From NCBI GenBank assembly GCA_023416585.1, contig JAEZHM010000081.1, positions 248,001 through 312,000 of the forward strand: a DNA stretch of 64,000 nt, written 5' to 3'. Origin of the DNA: Bacillota bacterium. Lineage in GTDB: Bacteria; Bacillota; Clostridia; Christensenellales; Aristaeellaceae. Within the stretch, counting starts at the first letter, position 1. Every line of letters begins with the position of its first letter. Shown here one piece after another: positions 45,375 through 54,809 of the stretch. The notes beneath the pieces are model-generated. The model was not told the origin of the DNA, searched no databases, and was given only the letters and a program-made list of their open reading frames with translations. A program made the position numbers and the translations under genes.

Positions 45375-46496
45375 GTGGCACAAAAGCTGAAGCTTATGAC
45401 CATCATCGGCACCAGGCCGGAAATCATACGCCTGTCGGCGGTGATGAAGTGCGCTGACAAGTATTTTGACCATATCATTGTTCATACCGGGCAGAATTGG
45501 GATTATTCCTTGAATCAGGTCTTCTTTGAGGATTTGGAGCTTCGTGTGCCGAATTTCTATCTTAATGCCGCCGGAACTCACCTGGGTGAAACCATGGGGA
45601 ACATCATCGCCAAATCATATGATGTGATGCAAAAAGAGCAGCCGGACGCGGTGCTGATTCTTGGCGATACGAACTCTGCTTTATCGGCCATTTCCGCAAA
45701 GCGGCTCAAGATCCCGATTTTCCATATGGAGGCCGGCAACCGGTGCTGGGATTGGAATGTGAGCGAAATGATCAACAGAAAAATCGTGGATCATATCGCG
45801 GATATCAATCTGCCTTATACAGAACACAGCCGGCGTTATCTGTTGTCGGAAGGGATCGACGGAAAGACGGTCTTTGTTACCGGTTCCCCTATGCCGGAGG
45901 TACTGGAGGCCAATCGGGAGAAAATTGAAAAAAGCGACGTTTTGAAGCGCTTGGGGTTGGAGGCGGGACAGTATTTTGTGGTGTCGGCACACCGGGAAGA
46001 AAACATTGATAATGAAGAGAATTTTATGGCCTTGATGAATGCCATCAACCATATTGCTGAACGGTTTCAAATGCCGGTGATCTATTCCACCCATCCCAGG
46101 TCCAAAAAGTTTATTGAAGCCAGGGGCTTCCAATTTCACCCGCTGGTAAAGAATATGATACCGTTTGGCTTTACGGATTACAACAAGCTTCAAATGGGAA
46201 GCTTTTGCGTTTTGTCGGATAGCGGTACGCTTTCGGAGGAAAGCGCCATCCTGCATTTTGCCGGGGTGCTGATACGAACTTCCACAGAGCGGCCGGAGGT
46301 GCTGGATAAAGGAACACTGGTGATTGGAGGCTTAAAGGCTAAGGATGTGGAACAGGCGGTTGAATTGGCTGCAGCCATGAAGGATGAGCCGGTTGTAGCT
46401 GCGGAGGATTATGCTGATAGGAATGTGTCAGTAAAGGTCGTCAAGCTGATTCAAAGCTATACACATATTGTGAACAAGGCAATTTGGCTGAAATAA
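45375..46496 (+). CDS. capG: UDP-N-acetyl-L-fucosamine synthase (2-epimerase) CapG
   Basis: Third enzyme of the set, a UDP-GlcNAc 2-epimerase-fold protein of 373 residues: LMTIIGTRPEIIRLSAVMK, HTGQNWDYSLNQVFFEDL, LILGDTNSALSA, FHMEAGNRCWDWNV, VSAHREENID, LSDSGTLSEESAIL. The start is GTG 45375, with GGAGG just upstream at the end of capF. Together capE-capF-capG predict N-acetyl-L-fucosamine in the surface polymer. Confidence 0.93.
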   Translation: MAQKLKLMTIIGTRPEIIRLSAVMKCADKYFDHIIVHTGQNWDYSLNQVFFEDLELRVPNFYLNAAGTHLGETMGNIIAKSYDVMQKEQPDAVLILGDTNSALSAISAKRLKIPIFHMEAGNRCWDWNVSEMINRKIVDHIADINLPYTEHSRRYLLSEGIDGKTVFVTGSPMPEVLEANREKIEKSDVLKRLGLEAGQYFVVSAHREENIDNEENFMALMNAINHIAERFQMPVIYSTHPRSKKFIEARGFQFHPLVKNMIPFGFTDYNKLQMGSFCVLSDSGTLSEESAILHFAGVLIRTSTERPEVLDKGTLVIGGLKAKDVEQAVELAAAMKDEPVVAAEDYADRNVSVKVVKLIQSYTHIVNKAIWLK

Positions 46497-46517
46497 TGGA
46501 GAACGGAGTTTTCTTTC

Positions 46518-47006
46518 ATGTACAGAAGAAGATGGTATATTGGCATATGCATCATTGTAATCACGTTGCTATATATTTGGAACAATTCCCTTCAATCCGC
46601 AATTGTGTCAAACGGGCAAAGTAAAAGAGTGTTGGAAGTTATTGAGGAAGTATTCCGCACGCCGCCTCTTGATACGGAAGAAGCGCAGCATATTGTGCGC
46701 AAGGTGGCACACATATCGGAATTTGCGCTGCTGGGCATGGAGATGGTACTGCTGCTATACCTTACTGGAAAGATGCGCAGGCAGAACCTTGCAGCTGTTT
46801 TGTTCATCGGTCTGGCTTCTGCCGTTATGGATGAAACGATTCAAATTTTTTCGCAGCGCGGTTCACAGGTGATGGATATTTGGATCGATTTTGCGGGCTT
46901 TGTTGCCGGTATTGGAATCGCACTGATTGCTTATGCGCTTATAAGCAGAGTAATAATTCATATATGTAAACACAAGCATACAGCTATAGACGGCAAAAGT
47001 ATGTAA
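46518..47006 (+). CDS. VanZ family membrane protein
   Basis: A 162-residue protein with four hydrophobic segments and the VanZ hallmarks: ICIIVITLLYIWNNSLQS near the N-terminus, RKVAHISEFALLGMEMVLLL, VMDETIQIFSQRGSQVMDIW, then a last helix. VanZ proteins are common in Bacillota polysaccharide and wall loci; their activity is not established. The start ATG has GGAG upstream. It lies 21 bp after capG. Confidence 0.88.
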   Translation: MYRRRWYIGICIIVITLLYIWNNSLQSAIVSNGQSKRVLEVIEEVFRTPPLDTEEAQHIVRKVAHISEFALLGMEMVLLLYLTGKMRRQNLAAVLFIGLASAVMDETIQIFSQRGSQVMDIWIDFAGFVAGIGIALIAYALISRVIIHICKHKHTAIDGKSM

Positions 47007-47071
47007 CAATCTAATAATGCGCGAGGCACTTGATATTTGAATAAAAAATTGTTGGAAGGGATTGGATTGGA

Positions 47072-48364
47072 ATGATCAAAATAAAAACAGCTTTCGTTGC
47101 TATATCTATAATTGTACTCTTGTTTATATCAGCAGCCGCGGAAACAACGGAATATCATAACCCCCTGATTGATCCCAGACCGATAGAAACATATATTACC
47201 CCTGAACAGAATATCAAAAATATTCTGCTGTTGGGCATAGATAAAAGTGATGCGTCCGCGGCAAGGGGAAGCGACTATCATACTGACGCAATCATGGTGC
47301 TTGCCGTAAATTTTGATAAAAAAAGGGTGGATATGATATCCCTCCCGCGGGATTCGCTCACCTATGTGCCTGGCATCAAGGGTATCTATAAGCTGAATGC
47401 CGCCATCAATTGCGGTGGCGGAAAAACGGAGGAAGGCTTTCAAAAGGTATGCGAGGCCGCGTCCTGGCTGCTTGGCGGCATCAAGATTGACAGTTATTGC
47501 GCCGTAGACATGTTGGCCATGAAAGCAATCGGCGATGCCATCGGCGGCGTTGATTTTTACGTGGGGATGAGCTATAACGGAGGTGGGGGAAAGTATAATA
47601 AAGGCTATCAGCACCTGAATGGTACTGGTATTATGGATTACCTACGGGCGCGAAGAAACGCTACCGTAAATAGCAACGACCTGGGCCGCACAGGACGGCA
47701 GCGGGATCTGATGCAGGTTATTTTTGAAAGGGTGATGAGTGACAGTAAGTACTTTACAAGCATTTTAGCTGCGGTAGAAAAGCTGGATCATGCCCTTTTT
47801 ACCAATATGAGCCTAGTGGACATGGCGGATTATTTTCGATTTGCAGCTAATCTCGATACCAGGAATATTGGCTCTTATGTGTTAAAGGGGAAATACCGTA
47901 CAGCCTTGAATGGCTGGAATTTCACCTTTACCGACCAGGCAAACCGTAGGGAAGTCATAAATAAGGTGTTCGACATAGAAGTACCGGAGCTTAAGTACGT
48001 ATCTTACCCATATACCAAGTGGCTTGTGGATAATGGATTTGTCATTGTGCGGTATCTTTCCATAGCCAGGCAATTGCGGAAGGAAATTGGAGGGATGGAT
48101 GCATCAAGCATGAACGCGGAGCAGGCTGAAGCACTTGGCACCTTTGATTCAGCCTATGTAAAGGCGCAGGATACTTTTGATGCTGCGGCCGACTCCATGT
48201 CTGATATTGATACGCAAGCGATGACCGCTGCCGGGAAAGAGCTTCGTAAATGCGGAGATGCACTGTATTCACTGTTTTCCGGCGTGGATAAACCTGTTTG
48301 GGCCAATGGGCAAAACTGGTATGCTGACCGGATGATAAACGAAATTGACGTTAATTTCCGCTGA
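47072..48364 (+). CDS. LytR-CpsA-Psr family glycopolymer ligase
   Basis: A 430-residue secreted protein with a signal/anchor segment (residues 5-23: KTAFVAISIIVLLFISAAA) and an LCP domain (about 48-235: NILLLGIDKSDAS, SDYHTDAIMVLAVNFDKKRV, ISLPRDSLTYVPGI, YKLNAAINCGGG, DYLRARRN, GRTGRQRDLMQVIF). The conserved Arg and Asp residues that bind the polyprenyl phosphate are present. LCP enzymes attach capsule or teichoic polymers to peptidoglycan, a fitting last gene for this locus. The C-terminal 130 residues are helical and unassigned. The convergent gap 48365-48531 holds only short palindromes. Confidence 0.9.
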   Translation: MIKIKTAFVAISIIVLLFISAAAETTEYHNPLIDPRPIETYITPEQNIKNILLLGIDKSDASAARGSDYHTDAIMVLAVNFDKKRVDMISLPRDSLTYVPGIKGIYKLNAAINCGGGKTEEGFQKVCEAASWLLGGIKIDSYCAVDMLAMKAIGDAIGGVDFYVGMSYNGGGGKYNKGYQHLNGTGIMDYLRARRNATVNSNDLGRTGRQRDLMQVIFERVMSDSKYFTSILAAVEKLDHALFTNMSLVDMADYFRFAANLDTRNIGSYVLKGKYRTALNGWNFTFTDQANRREVINKVFDIEVPELKYVSYPYTKWLVDNGFVIVRYLSIARQLRKEIGGMDASSMNAEQAEALGTFDSAYVKAQDTFDAAADSMSDIDTQAMTAAGKELRKCGDALYSLFSGVDKPVWANGQNWYADRMINEIDVNFR

Positions 48365-48531
48365 AAGGCGACCTGTTAAGCTCGATATCAATTAACTGCA
48401 CAATTTTCTGGGATAAGGATTGCTGTCTCCATTCGAATGGTGTGTGTTGCAACCACATTCCACAAGAGACATGCATTCCTTGTCCTTTTTTCTCTTAAAA
48501 ATCTGAACAATTATTGTACCTTATCTATTTT

Positions 48532-50286
48532 CTATATGGCTAAATTGCTATGTTTGTCAACCAATGAAACAATTCGTCCATTTACAGAATATGTGTGTGT
48601 ACATATATCAAGTATACTCGGGCGGTGAGTAGCAATAATTACTGCCTTATGCTTGTAATGCTGATTTATGTTTTGCAATATGCACTTCTCTTTGGCCATA
48701 TCAAGAGCTGATGTTGCTTCATCAAGAAGCAGAATGGGTGCATCACTCAAGAGAGCACGTGCTATCGAAATACGCTGATTTTGCCCTTCAGAAAATCCAT
48801 ATCCACGTTCGCCGATTCTGCTGTTTAGACCGTCCGGAAGACTAAGTACCTCATCATCGATACATGCATCCTTTAGTGCATTGATTAGGTCTTTATCTGT
48901 TGCATCTAAGCGGCCCAGACGCAGATTCTCGGCCACTGTGCCGGAGAATAATACATTTCCCTGCGGCACATAGGCAAATAGACTGCGCGTGTTTGGGTTG
49001 ACAGGCAGGGCTGATGAATGATCCCCTTCCGGGCATACCGATACGCTGCCTTCCTTCGGATTTATTAGCCCAAGCAGCAAACGAAATATTGTTGTTTTAC
49101 CCTGGCCGGAAGGACCGACCAAGCCAATGATTTCACCGGATGACGCATGTAAATTGACGTTGGCTAGCACATTTCGGCCATCCTTATAAGAAAAACTTAC
49201 ATTTTCGATGTTTATCTCAGTGCCATTATTCTTTGTCTTCTCCTTCAGCGCCTTTACGCTTTCATCCTCATAGCTGCGCTCATTCGGCAGCTCAGCAATA
49301 TCCATTACACGCCGGGCAGATGTACCGGCTGACAACATTTGAGGCACGGAACTGACTAGTGATCCAAACGATCCGGATAATGATCCGGCCAGCTGCAGAA
49401 AAAGCGTCATGGTACCATATGTGATATCACCATGCCAAAGACGGTATATGCTCCAGCCATAACACGCAAAGGAAATAAGTCTGCCCAAAAGTGCCATTAA
49501 GGATGTTGCACCAATGGTAAGCATGTTATAACGCATATTCAGGGTATAGCTCTTCTCTTGAAGCGCACGCATTTTCCTTACAAAGCTGTCCAGTAATCCG
49601 AATGACTTGATAAACTGCAGGTTCTGGAAAGCTTCTTCATTGAATGACATGATTTCGCTGGATATTTTCTTGGATTCAACCTGATATGTACGTATCTTCC
49701 GCAAAAGAAATTGCGAGCAAAAAACGATAACAGGTGCGCCTCCCAGTGCGATGAGTGCCATCACCTGATCATAATACAAAATGATCAAAAGTGCGCCAGC
49801 AAACTTAATTGTATTGGTGATCAGCTCGGGAACAAAGCCTAGAATAGCAGCAGATACTGTGCTTGTATCACTAGACGTTCGATTTAGCAAGTCTCCTGAG
49901 TGGAAATCCGCTATCGATTCCCAATCTGTAATCATGATATGATGAAATACTTCAGCTCTAATCTCCTGTTGAACTCTCGTCTGGATACGGGTTGAAATGC
50001 GATTTACGACTGCGCTGACGGCAATGCCTAAAAAGCCCATTCCAAGATATAAGATGGCAATCATGCCTGCAGAAGCAGTATTAACCCCTGTTACAGCATC
50101 AATGAGGTATTTCGATACTACACTGCCGGCAAGCCCCAACACAATACCGATGATTCCGAGCAAGGTGTAAAGAGCAATCTGCAATGTATATTTCCTCATG
50201 TACCGGCCGATCCACTGCCATTCTTCAATCAGCTTGTTCAGCTTTCCATTTTTGATTGCCTTAACGACTTTCAGCTCGGATATCAA
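48532..50286 (-). CDS. ABC transporter, fused permease and ATPase
   Basis: A 584-residue half-transporter of the exporter type. Six membrane helices lie in the first 330 residues. The ATPase domain (about 355-575) has Walker A GPSGQGKTTIFRLLLGL, signature FSEGQNQRISIARAL and Walker B ILLLDEATSALD. The signature differs from the usual LSGGQ. There is no N-terminal peptidase domain. The start is a TTG overlapping the stop of the upstream BY-kinase gene (TTGA), with AAGGAG further up. As the last gene of the operon it could export the modified peptide or another small product. Confidence 0.87.
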   Translation of the reverse strand: MISELKVVKAIKNGKLNKLIEEWQWIGRYMRKYTLQIALYTLLGIIGIVLGLAGSVVSKYLIDAVTGVNTASAGMIAILYLGMGFLGIAVSAVVNRISTRIQTRVQQEIRAEVFHHIMITDWESIADFHSGDLLNRTSSDTSTVSAAILGFVPELITNTIKFAGALLIILYYDQVMALIALGGAPVIVFCSQFLLRKIRTYQVESKKISSEIMSFNEEAFQNLQFIKSFGLLDSFVRKMRALQEKSYTLNMRYNMLTIGATSLMALLGRLISFACYGWSIYRLWHGDITYGTMTLFLQLAGSLSGSFGSLVSSVPQMLSAGTSARRVMDIAELPNERSYEDESVKALKEKTKNNGTEINIENVSFSYKDGRNVLANVNLHASSGEIIGLVGPSGQGKTTIFRLLLGLINPKEGSVSVCPEGDHSSALPVNPNTRSLFAYVPQGNVLFSGTVAENLRLGRLDATDKDLINALKDACIDDEVLSLPDGLNSRIGERGYGFSEGQNQRISIARALLSDAPILLLDEATSALDMAKEKCILQNINQHYKHKAVIIATHRPSILDICTHTYSVNGRIVSLVDKHSNLAI

Positions 50287-51812
50287 GTTTCTTCCAACTC
50301 CTTAGCCGTGATATCATTGCTCTTCTCACCATAGTTGCCATAATGGCTATAGCTGCCGTAGTCATAATGAGATCCATAATAATGTGAGCCGTAACCGTAG
50401 CCATAACCACTGCCATACCCTCGCAAGCCTGCCTTTGCGTCATTCAGCACACATCCGGCCAACTTTATGCCACTGTAGCCAATTCCCTGGATGCCTTCGA
50501 TGATCTTTCCTACCTTGGCGTAGTCTTGCTTTACCACATATAACACGCTGTCGCATATGCTAGCTAGCACAGATGCATCAGCCAGCATACCGCAAGGCGG
50601 TGAATCTATGATGATATAGTCCATCCTGCTTTTTAACTCATCAATGGCACATTTGAATCTGGAAGAGGATAATATTTCCATTGAATGGTCTGGGTCATTC
50701 CCACATGCCAAAAAGTTGAAGTCTTTTGTTACCGTTTCCAATACAGCCAGGTTAAGCGAGGCACTGCCATCCATTACATCCAGGAATGTGACTGGCTTGC
50801 CTTTTATGTTCAGAAGGCTTTGAATTTGCTGGCGCTTCAGATCGGCATCAATAAGCAAAACTCGAGATCCTTTTTGAGCTATGGATAGTGCAAGGTTCAA
50901 GGCAATAACGCTTTTCCCTTCATTAGGCATTGTGCTGGTTACAAGAAGAACCTTCATACCGCCGGTATCCATGATTTTGAGAATACGCGTTCTAAGCGCC
51001 CGGATTGCTTCCTGAAATGAATTGCTTACAAAGCGGTTCATTATCACAAGACGCTGTTGTTTTTCGCTGCTGCGCCGCTTGAATCTGACATGAGGAATGA
51101 TGCCAAGGCTTTTCTGATTCAGCTTTGTTTCTATATCATCTACTTTTCGTATTGTTGTACGGAAAAAGGCATACGCAAATATAAATGCAAAACCACAAAG
51201 CGCTCCTAATAAAAAGCCCATGAAGGTCGTTCGTTTATAGGAAATGCCATTGATTGGCTGTGCTGATACCGATGGCGTGACAATATAGTCCATCTTTGTA
51301 TCGCCAATGATGTACTCAGCCATTTTGGGGTAATTTTTTATGGCTGATAACAATATGTCATAAGCATCCTTGGCGTCAGAACTGGTTACTTCCAAAGTGA
51401 ATAAATTCGAATATTCTACTCCCGTCGCATTAATGCTGCCATTCAGGTAATCTGTACCCAGGTCTTCAAGGATTCTTTGCTGAAGAATATTGTTATTTAG
51501 GATATACGGGAATGTATCCATCATTATTGTCACGCAACCATTATAGGAGTAACTGTAATTTGCAGTGCCATAATTCGTTGATGATCGAGGTGATACAGCG
51601 AACGTAGCACTTGCCTTATAATAAGGTACGTAGCTTTTTATTGATGTATAAAGATATATGCCACTTGCCAGCAGCCCCCAAATAAGAACAAGCCACCAAA
51701 ATTTCATGCTGCTTTTAAAAATATCAATGAGTAGAGTGGACAGATCAATTTCGAAAGACTGCCCTTCATTTAACTTCTGATTTGAGGGGGCTTGCTTAAT
51801 CTCTTCGCTCAT
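50283..51812 (-). CDS. Wzz/BY-kinase fusion with Tyr-rich tail
   Basis: A 509-residue bacterial tyrosine kinase joined to its Wzz activator. Two membrane segments (about 38-55 and 213-233) flank an outside Wzz domain. The kinase part has Walker A TSTMPNEGKSVIALNLA, Walker A' LLIDADLKRQQ and Walker B YIIIDSPP. The C-terminus is a Tyr/Gly cluster (YGSGYGYGYGSHYYGSHYD), the usual autophosphorylation site. It controls chain length of surface polysaccharide. It lies 20 bp after the other Wzz-kinase gene. Confidence 0.9.
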   Translation of the reverse strand: MSEEIKQAPSNQKLNEGQSFEIDLSTLLIDIFKSSMKFWWLVLIWGLLASGIYLYTSIKSYVPYYKASATFAVSPRSSTNYGTANYSYSYNGCVTIMMDTFPYILNNNILQQRILEDLGTDYLNGSINATGVEYSNLFTLEVTSSDAKDAYDILLSAIKNYPKMAEYIIGDTKMDYIVTPSVSAQPINGISYKRTTFMGFLLGALCGFAFIFAYAFFRTTIRKVDDIETKLNQKSLGIIPHVRFKRRSSEKQQRLVIMNRFVSNSFQEAIRALRTRILKIMDTGGMKVLLVTSTMPNEGKSVIALNLALSIAQKGSRVLLIDADLKRQQIQSLLNIKGKPVTFLDVMDGSASLNLAVLETVTKDFNFLACGNDPDHSMEILSSSRFKCAIDELKSRMDYIIIDSPPCGMLADASVLASICDSVLYVVKQDYAKVGKIIEGIQGIGYSGIKLAGCVLNDAKAGLRGYGSGYGYGYGSHYYGSHYDYGSYSHYGNYGEKSNDITAKELEET

Positions 51813-51832
51813 ACAGATTTCCTTTCAAGCAT

Positions 51833-53227
51833 TTATCCCACTTTTTTGTAATATTTGCTGTACATTCTTTCATAACTGTCTGTAACATGAAAGTCAATTT
51901 CCCTGGCATTGTTGTAGATGCAACCTAAAAAATCGCTCGATTCATGCAATTTATCAATCGTGTCGTTTATCACTTTCACAAAAGCATAATCTTGCCTGAC
52001 AACTAGCAGCGATGCATCACAATAGCTAACAAGCACTTCGGTATCGGAAATAACGGACATAGGGGGCGAGTCGATGATGATATAGTCCATTTGATTTCTG
52101 AAGTAATTCAATATTCTTTCCATTTGCATTGATGAAAGCAGATCAGCGGAATTATGGCAGCTATTCCTGTTGGCCAGCAGATAAAGACCGGTTTTGCTGT
52201 CTTGCATGACTACTTCATCGATAGAAGCTCTCTTCCCTAAGCACTTGCTAAACTCCGCCTGCGGCTCTGGATTTATATCAAACAACTTGTACTGTGCTGG
52301 TTTGCGAAGGTCACAATCCATGAGCAGCACCTTATAGCCGCATCTTGCAAGCCCAAGCGCCAGATTCGCTGAAATGGTTGACTTTCCCTCGTTTTCACAT
52401 GCGCTGGTAACAAGAAAGACTACATGCTTTCGAAGGCTTTTGATATGCTCCAATTTTGTACATAATCGTTTTATTGATTCTGAAAATGAGAACCCGATGA
52501 CCGGATTTGTAATCAGCAAGGATCGGTTTATTTTTTTTAACCTGGATTTGATTGTTTTGTTTTTCGTCTCATGCCGAATAGTGATCAGCAGCCTGGCGTC
52601 AAGGCAATATTTGAGTGATTCCTCTGTTTTAATGGTATCGCGCAAAATGCCAAAAGCTGCAATCAGTATAATGGCCAGCAGCGCGCCAATCATGGCAGCC
52701 TGCTTTTTTGCCACGGATGTGGATATATGATTGGATGGAAATTCCGGTACCGTGGGACGATCAAGAATATCGATGACAACATTGTCAAATACAAAATCTG
52801 ATACTTTTCTATGATTTTCCATGATGGCGGTAACAGTCTTGAATGCCAGTTCCGGGGAACTGCATTTCGCCTCCAGACGCAATAGATTGGTGTTCTCAGG
52901 CACATTGGCCGATATCGTTCCAGGAAGCGCTGACAGTTCCATTTTTTCTGCAGCCTTTTCTGCCATAGGTTTGCTTTCAAACACTTTGCATAGGGCTAAG
53001 GCCATGTCATAAGCTGTACTCAAATTGTAATATGGAGAATTTGTACTATCTTTTGGGCTGACATAATAAGTTGCCGAGCTTACGTACAATGGCTGATATA
53101 GGTTTTCCAAAACTATCTCTGTTCCCATCATTGCTATGAGTGAACATAGCACAATGATCCACAGGTGATAGAACAAATCTTTCAATATGCAAAACAGATT
53201 GATGTCTCGCAGCCTGATTTCACGCAT
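51833..53227 (-). CDS. Wzz/BY-kinase fusion with short tail
   Basis: A 464-residue protein of the same design: N-terminal membrane segment (LWIIVLCSLIAMMGTEIVL), outside Wzz domain, second segment (about 178-195), then the kinase with TSACENEGKSTISANLA, VLLMDCDLRKPAQ and YIIIDSPPMSV. Its tail has only a few tyrosines (SYERMYSKYYKKVG), unlike the paralogue that follows. The two may phosphorylate each other or form a mixed complex. The ribosome binding site lies inside the stop region of the preceding gene (GAGGAGTAA). Confidence 0.88.
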   Translation of the reverse strand: MREIRLRDINLFCILKDLFYHLWIIVLCSLIAMMGTEIVLENLYQPLYVSSATYYVSPKDSTNSPYYNLSTAYDMALALCKVFESKPMAEKAAEKMELSALPGTISANVPENTNLLRLEAKCSSPELAFKTVTAIMENHRKVSDFVFDNVVIDILDRPTVPEFPSNHISTSVAKKQAAMIGALLAIILIAAFGILRDTIKTEESLKYCLDARLLITIRHETKNKTIKSRLKKINRSLLITNPVIGFSFSESIKRLCTKLEHIKSLRKHVVFLVTSACENEGKSTISANLALGLARCGYKVLLMDCDLRKPAQYKLFDINPEPQAEFSKCLGKRASIDEVVMQDSKTGLYLLANRNSCHNSADLLSSMQMERILNYFRNQMDYIIIDSPPMSVISDTEVLVSYCDASLLVVRQDYAFVKVINDTIDKLHESSDFLGCIYNNAREIDFHVTDSYERMYSKYYKKVG

Positions 53228-53230
53228 TTT

Positions 53231-54049
53231 TTACTCCTCTACAACGACGATAAGCGATGCTTTCGCAGTTATCCCGTTTTTATCCGTTACATAATAGTCC
53301 ACCTGGTAATCTCCGGCCTTAAGGGTATTTACATGCGATTCGTTTCTTACGTTAAGCCCCTCCAATACGGTATCATTGCGTATTACCTTATCAATATAGT
53401 ATTCTGCAATAAACGGATCGCCAACATTCATGTATACCAAATACTTCTTCAATACGATTTCGGGCGCATTGGGGACTGCTTCATAAATTGTGACATTGAA
53501 ATTTAGGTATCTGAAATCGCCTTTGCTATTGGTAACTTCCGCCCGCATATGGTATACACCGGCTTGATTCGCCGAGAGATCGGAGCTGGTAAGCTTAATC
53601 TTTTTCGTCAGGTCACCATCGATCTTATCTATGGCCTTAATGTTATCCAGCACATTGAAATATGTGCGAAGTTCAAAGCGCATCTCCTTTGAAAAGGTGA
53701 AGCGCGGAGACTCATAATCGGTATATCGTATGAGGCGCTTTTTCTTGGCAACGTGATTGTCATTGTCAACAACGGCATACGTTATATTCGACACGCCTTT
53801 ATCAACGAAATTGGATATTTGTTCTATGATTACCCGGGCAGTCAAATTTCCATCCTTTTCATCGTATGCTGTGACATCCTTCAGCAGTGCTTCTTCATCA
53901 TCTGTAACAGATACATCCAGTACATCAGCCGCATAGGAAATGACAGGGTTTGTAAGATCAGTTCTGGATCTGTTATAGAAGTATAAATAACCATACAAGA
54001 CTGCCGTAACAACGAAGACAAATATGACAATTGATCGAAAAATTCTCAT
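53231..54049 (-). CDS. Membrane-anchored Ig-like (DUF5011-type) protein
   Basis: A protein of about 272 residues with an N-terminal membrane anchor (SIVIFVFVVTAVLYGYLYFY) and two or three immunoglobulin-like repeats of the DUF5011/HYR sort, each with a D-x-x-D-G-x-L-T turn (YDEKDGNLTARV; DKIDGDLTKKI) and a closing strand (KAGDYQVDYYVTDKNGITAK). It is probably outside the cell. ATG 54049 is preferred for GAGG upstream; ATG 54064, which overlaps the previous stop, is the alternative. It lies between the phosphatase and the Wzz-kinases, so it may belong to the assembly machinery. Confidence 0.75.
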   Translation of the reverse strand: MRIFRSIVIFVFVVTAVLYGYLYFYNRSRTDLTNPVISYAADVLDVSVTDDEEALLKDVTAYDEKDGNLTARVIIEQISNFVDKGVSNITYAVVDNDNHVAKKKRLIRYTDYESPRFTFSKEMRFELRTYFNVLDNIKAIDKIDGDLTKKIKLTSSDLSANQAGVYHMRAEVTNSKGDFRYLNFNVTIYEAVPNAPEIVLKKYLVYMNVGDPFIAEYYIDKVIRNDTVLEGLNVRNESHVNTLKAGDYQVDYYVTDKNGITAKASLIVVVEE

Positions 54050-54060
54050 GGGTACCTCAC

Positions 54061-54777
54061 TCATAGATTGTTGATGATCATTTCCGGTATGTTCTTCAAA
54101 AGATCGTCGGCATACTCGCGGGAATAATGATCACTAACATATTCGTAAATATCAAAAAGGTCAGGTGTGCGCTGGTAAGGGCTGTGACCATCGCTAGCAA
54201 TAACATGAGCAAGATTCATGCGCAGCATGTTGCAGGCTGTTCTCCTGATTCGCGAACCGAAGGATCCTTGTATACTTCCCTTGTTTAGTTGAATGATGTA
54301 TCCTTTGGTCTTCCAGTAAAATGCATTCTCCATCTCATGCTGCATAAATGCATAACGCTCAGGGTGTGCAATTACTGGTACCAGGCCAAGGTGTGCGATC
54401 TGATCCAGCAAACCGTTCACATGCAGGGGGTGATCATTCATATCGAATTCAATTAAGATGTATCTTGAATCATTAAGCATTACTATTTCTCCGCTGCCGA
54501 TTTTGTTTGCTATATCATCTGTGGCAAAGACCTCCATACCCAGCATTACTCTTATCGGATTTTTGCTGTTTTGAATGCTGTCGCATAGTTTGCTAAACTG
54601 GTTTTTTAGGTGAGTGCCGGAAATGTTTTGAAAGCTGCCAGGTACATTGTAGTGTGGTGTTGCAACCAAAGTGCTTGTCCCACTCTCATAGGCGATCCGG
54701 GCCATGGCGCACGCTTCCTCAAGGCTTTGAGCGCCGTCATCAACCTCAGGTATGAGATGACAGTGAATATCAAACAC
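54061..54777 (-). CDS. CpsB/CapC-type PHP tyrosine phosphatase (copy 2)
   Basis: A 238-residue PHP-family phosphatase: FDIHCHLIPEVDDGAQSLEE, TLVATPHYN, VIAHPERYAFM, VIASDGHSP. It is the likely antagonist of the two BY-kinases just downstream. The start is GTG 54777 with AGGAAG upstream. Copy 1 on the opposite strand (28034) is clearly diverged in sequence, so this is an old duplication or a separate acquisition rather than a recent copy. Confidence 0.88.
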   Translation of the reverse strand: MFDIHCHLIPEVDDGAQSLEEACAMARIAYESGTSTLVATPHYNVPGSFQNISGTHLKNQFSKLCDSIQNSKNPIRVMLGMEVFATDDIANKIGSGEIVMLNDSRYILIEFDMNDHPLHVNGLLDQIAHLGLVPVIAHPERYAFMQHEMENAFYWKTKGYIIQLNKGSIQGSFGSRIRRTACNMLRMNLAHVIASDGHSPYQRTPDLFDIYEYVSDHYSREYADDLLKNIPEMIINNL

Positions 54778-54809
54778 AATCGATCACTTCCTATCAAAGC
54801 ATATAGGCA

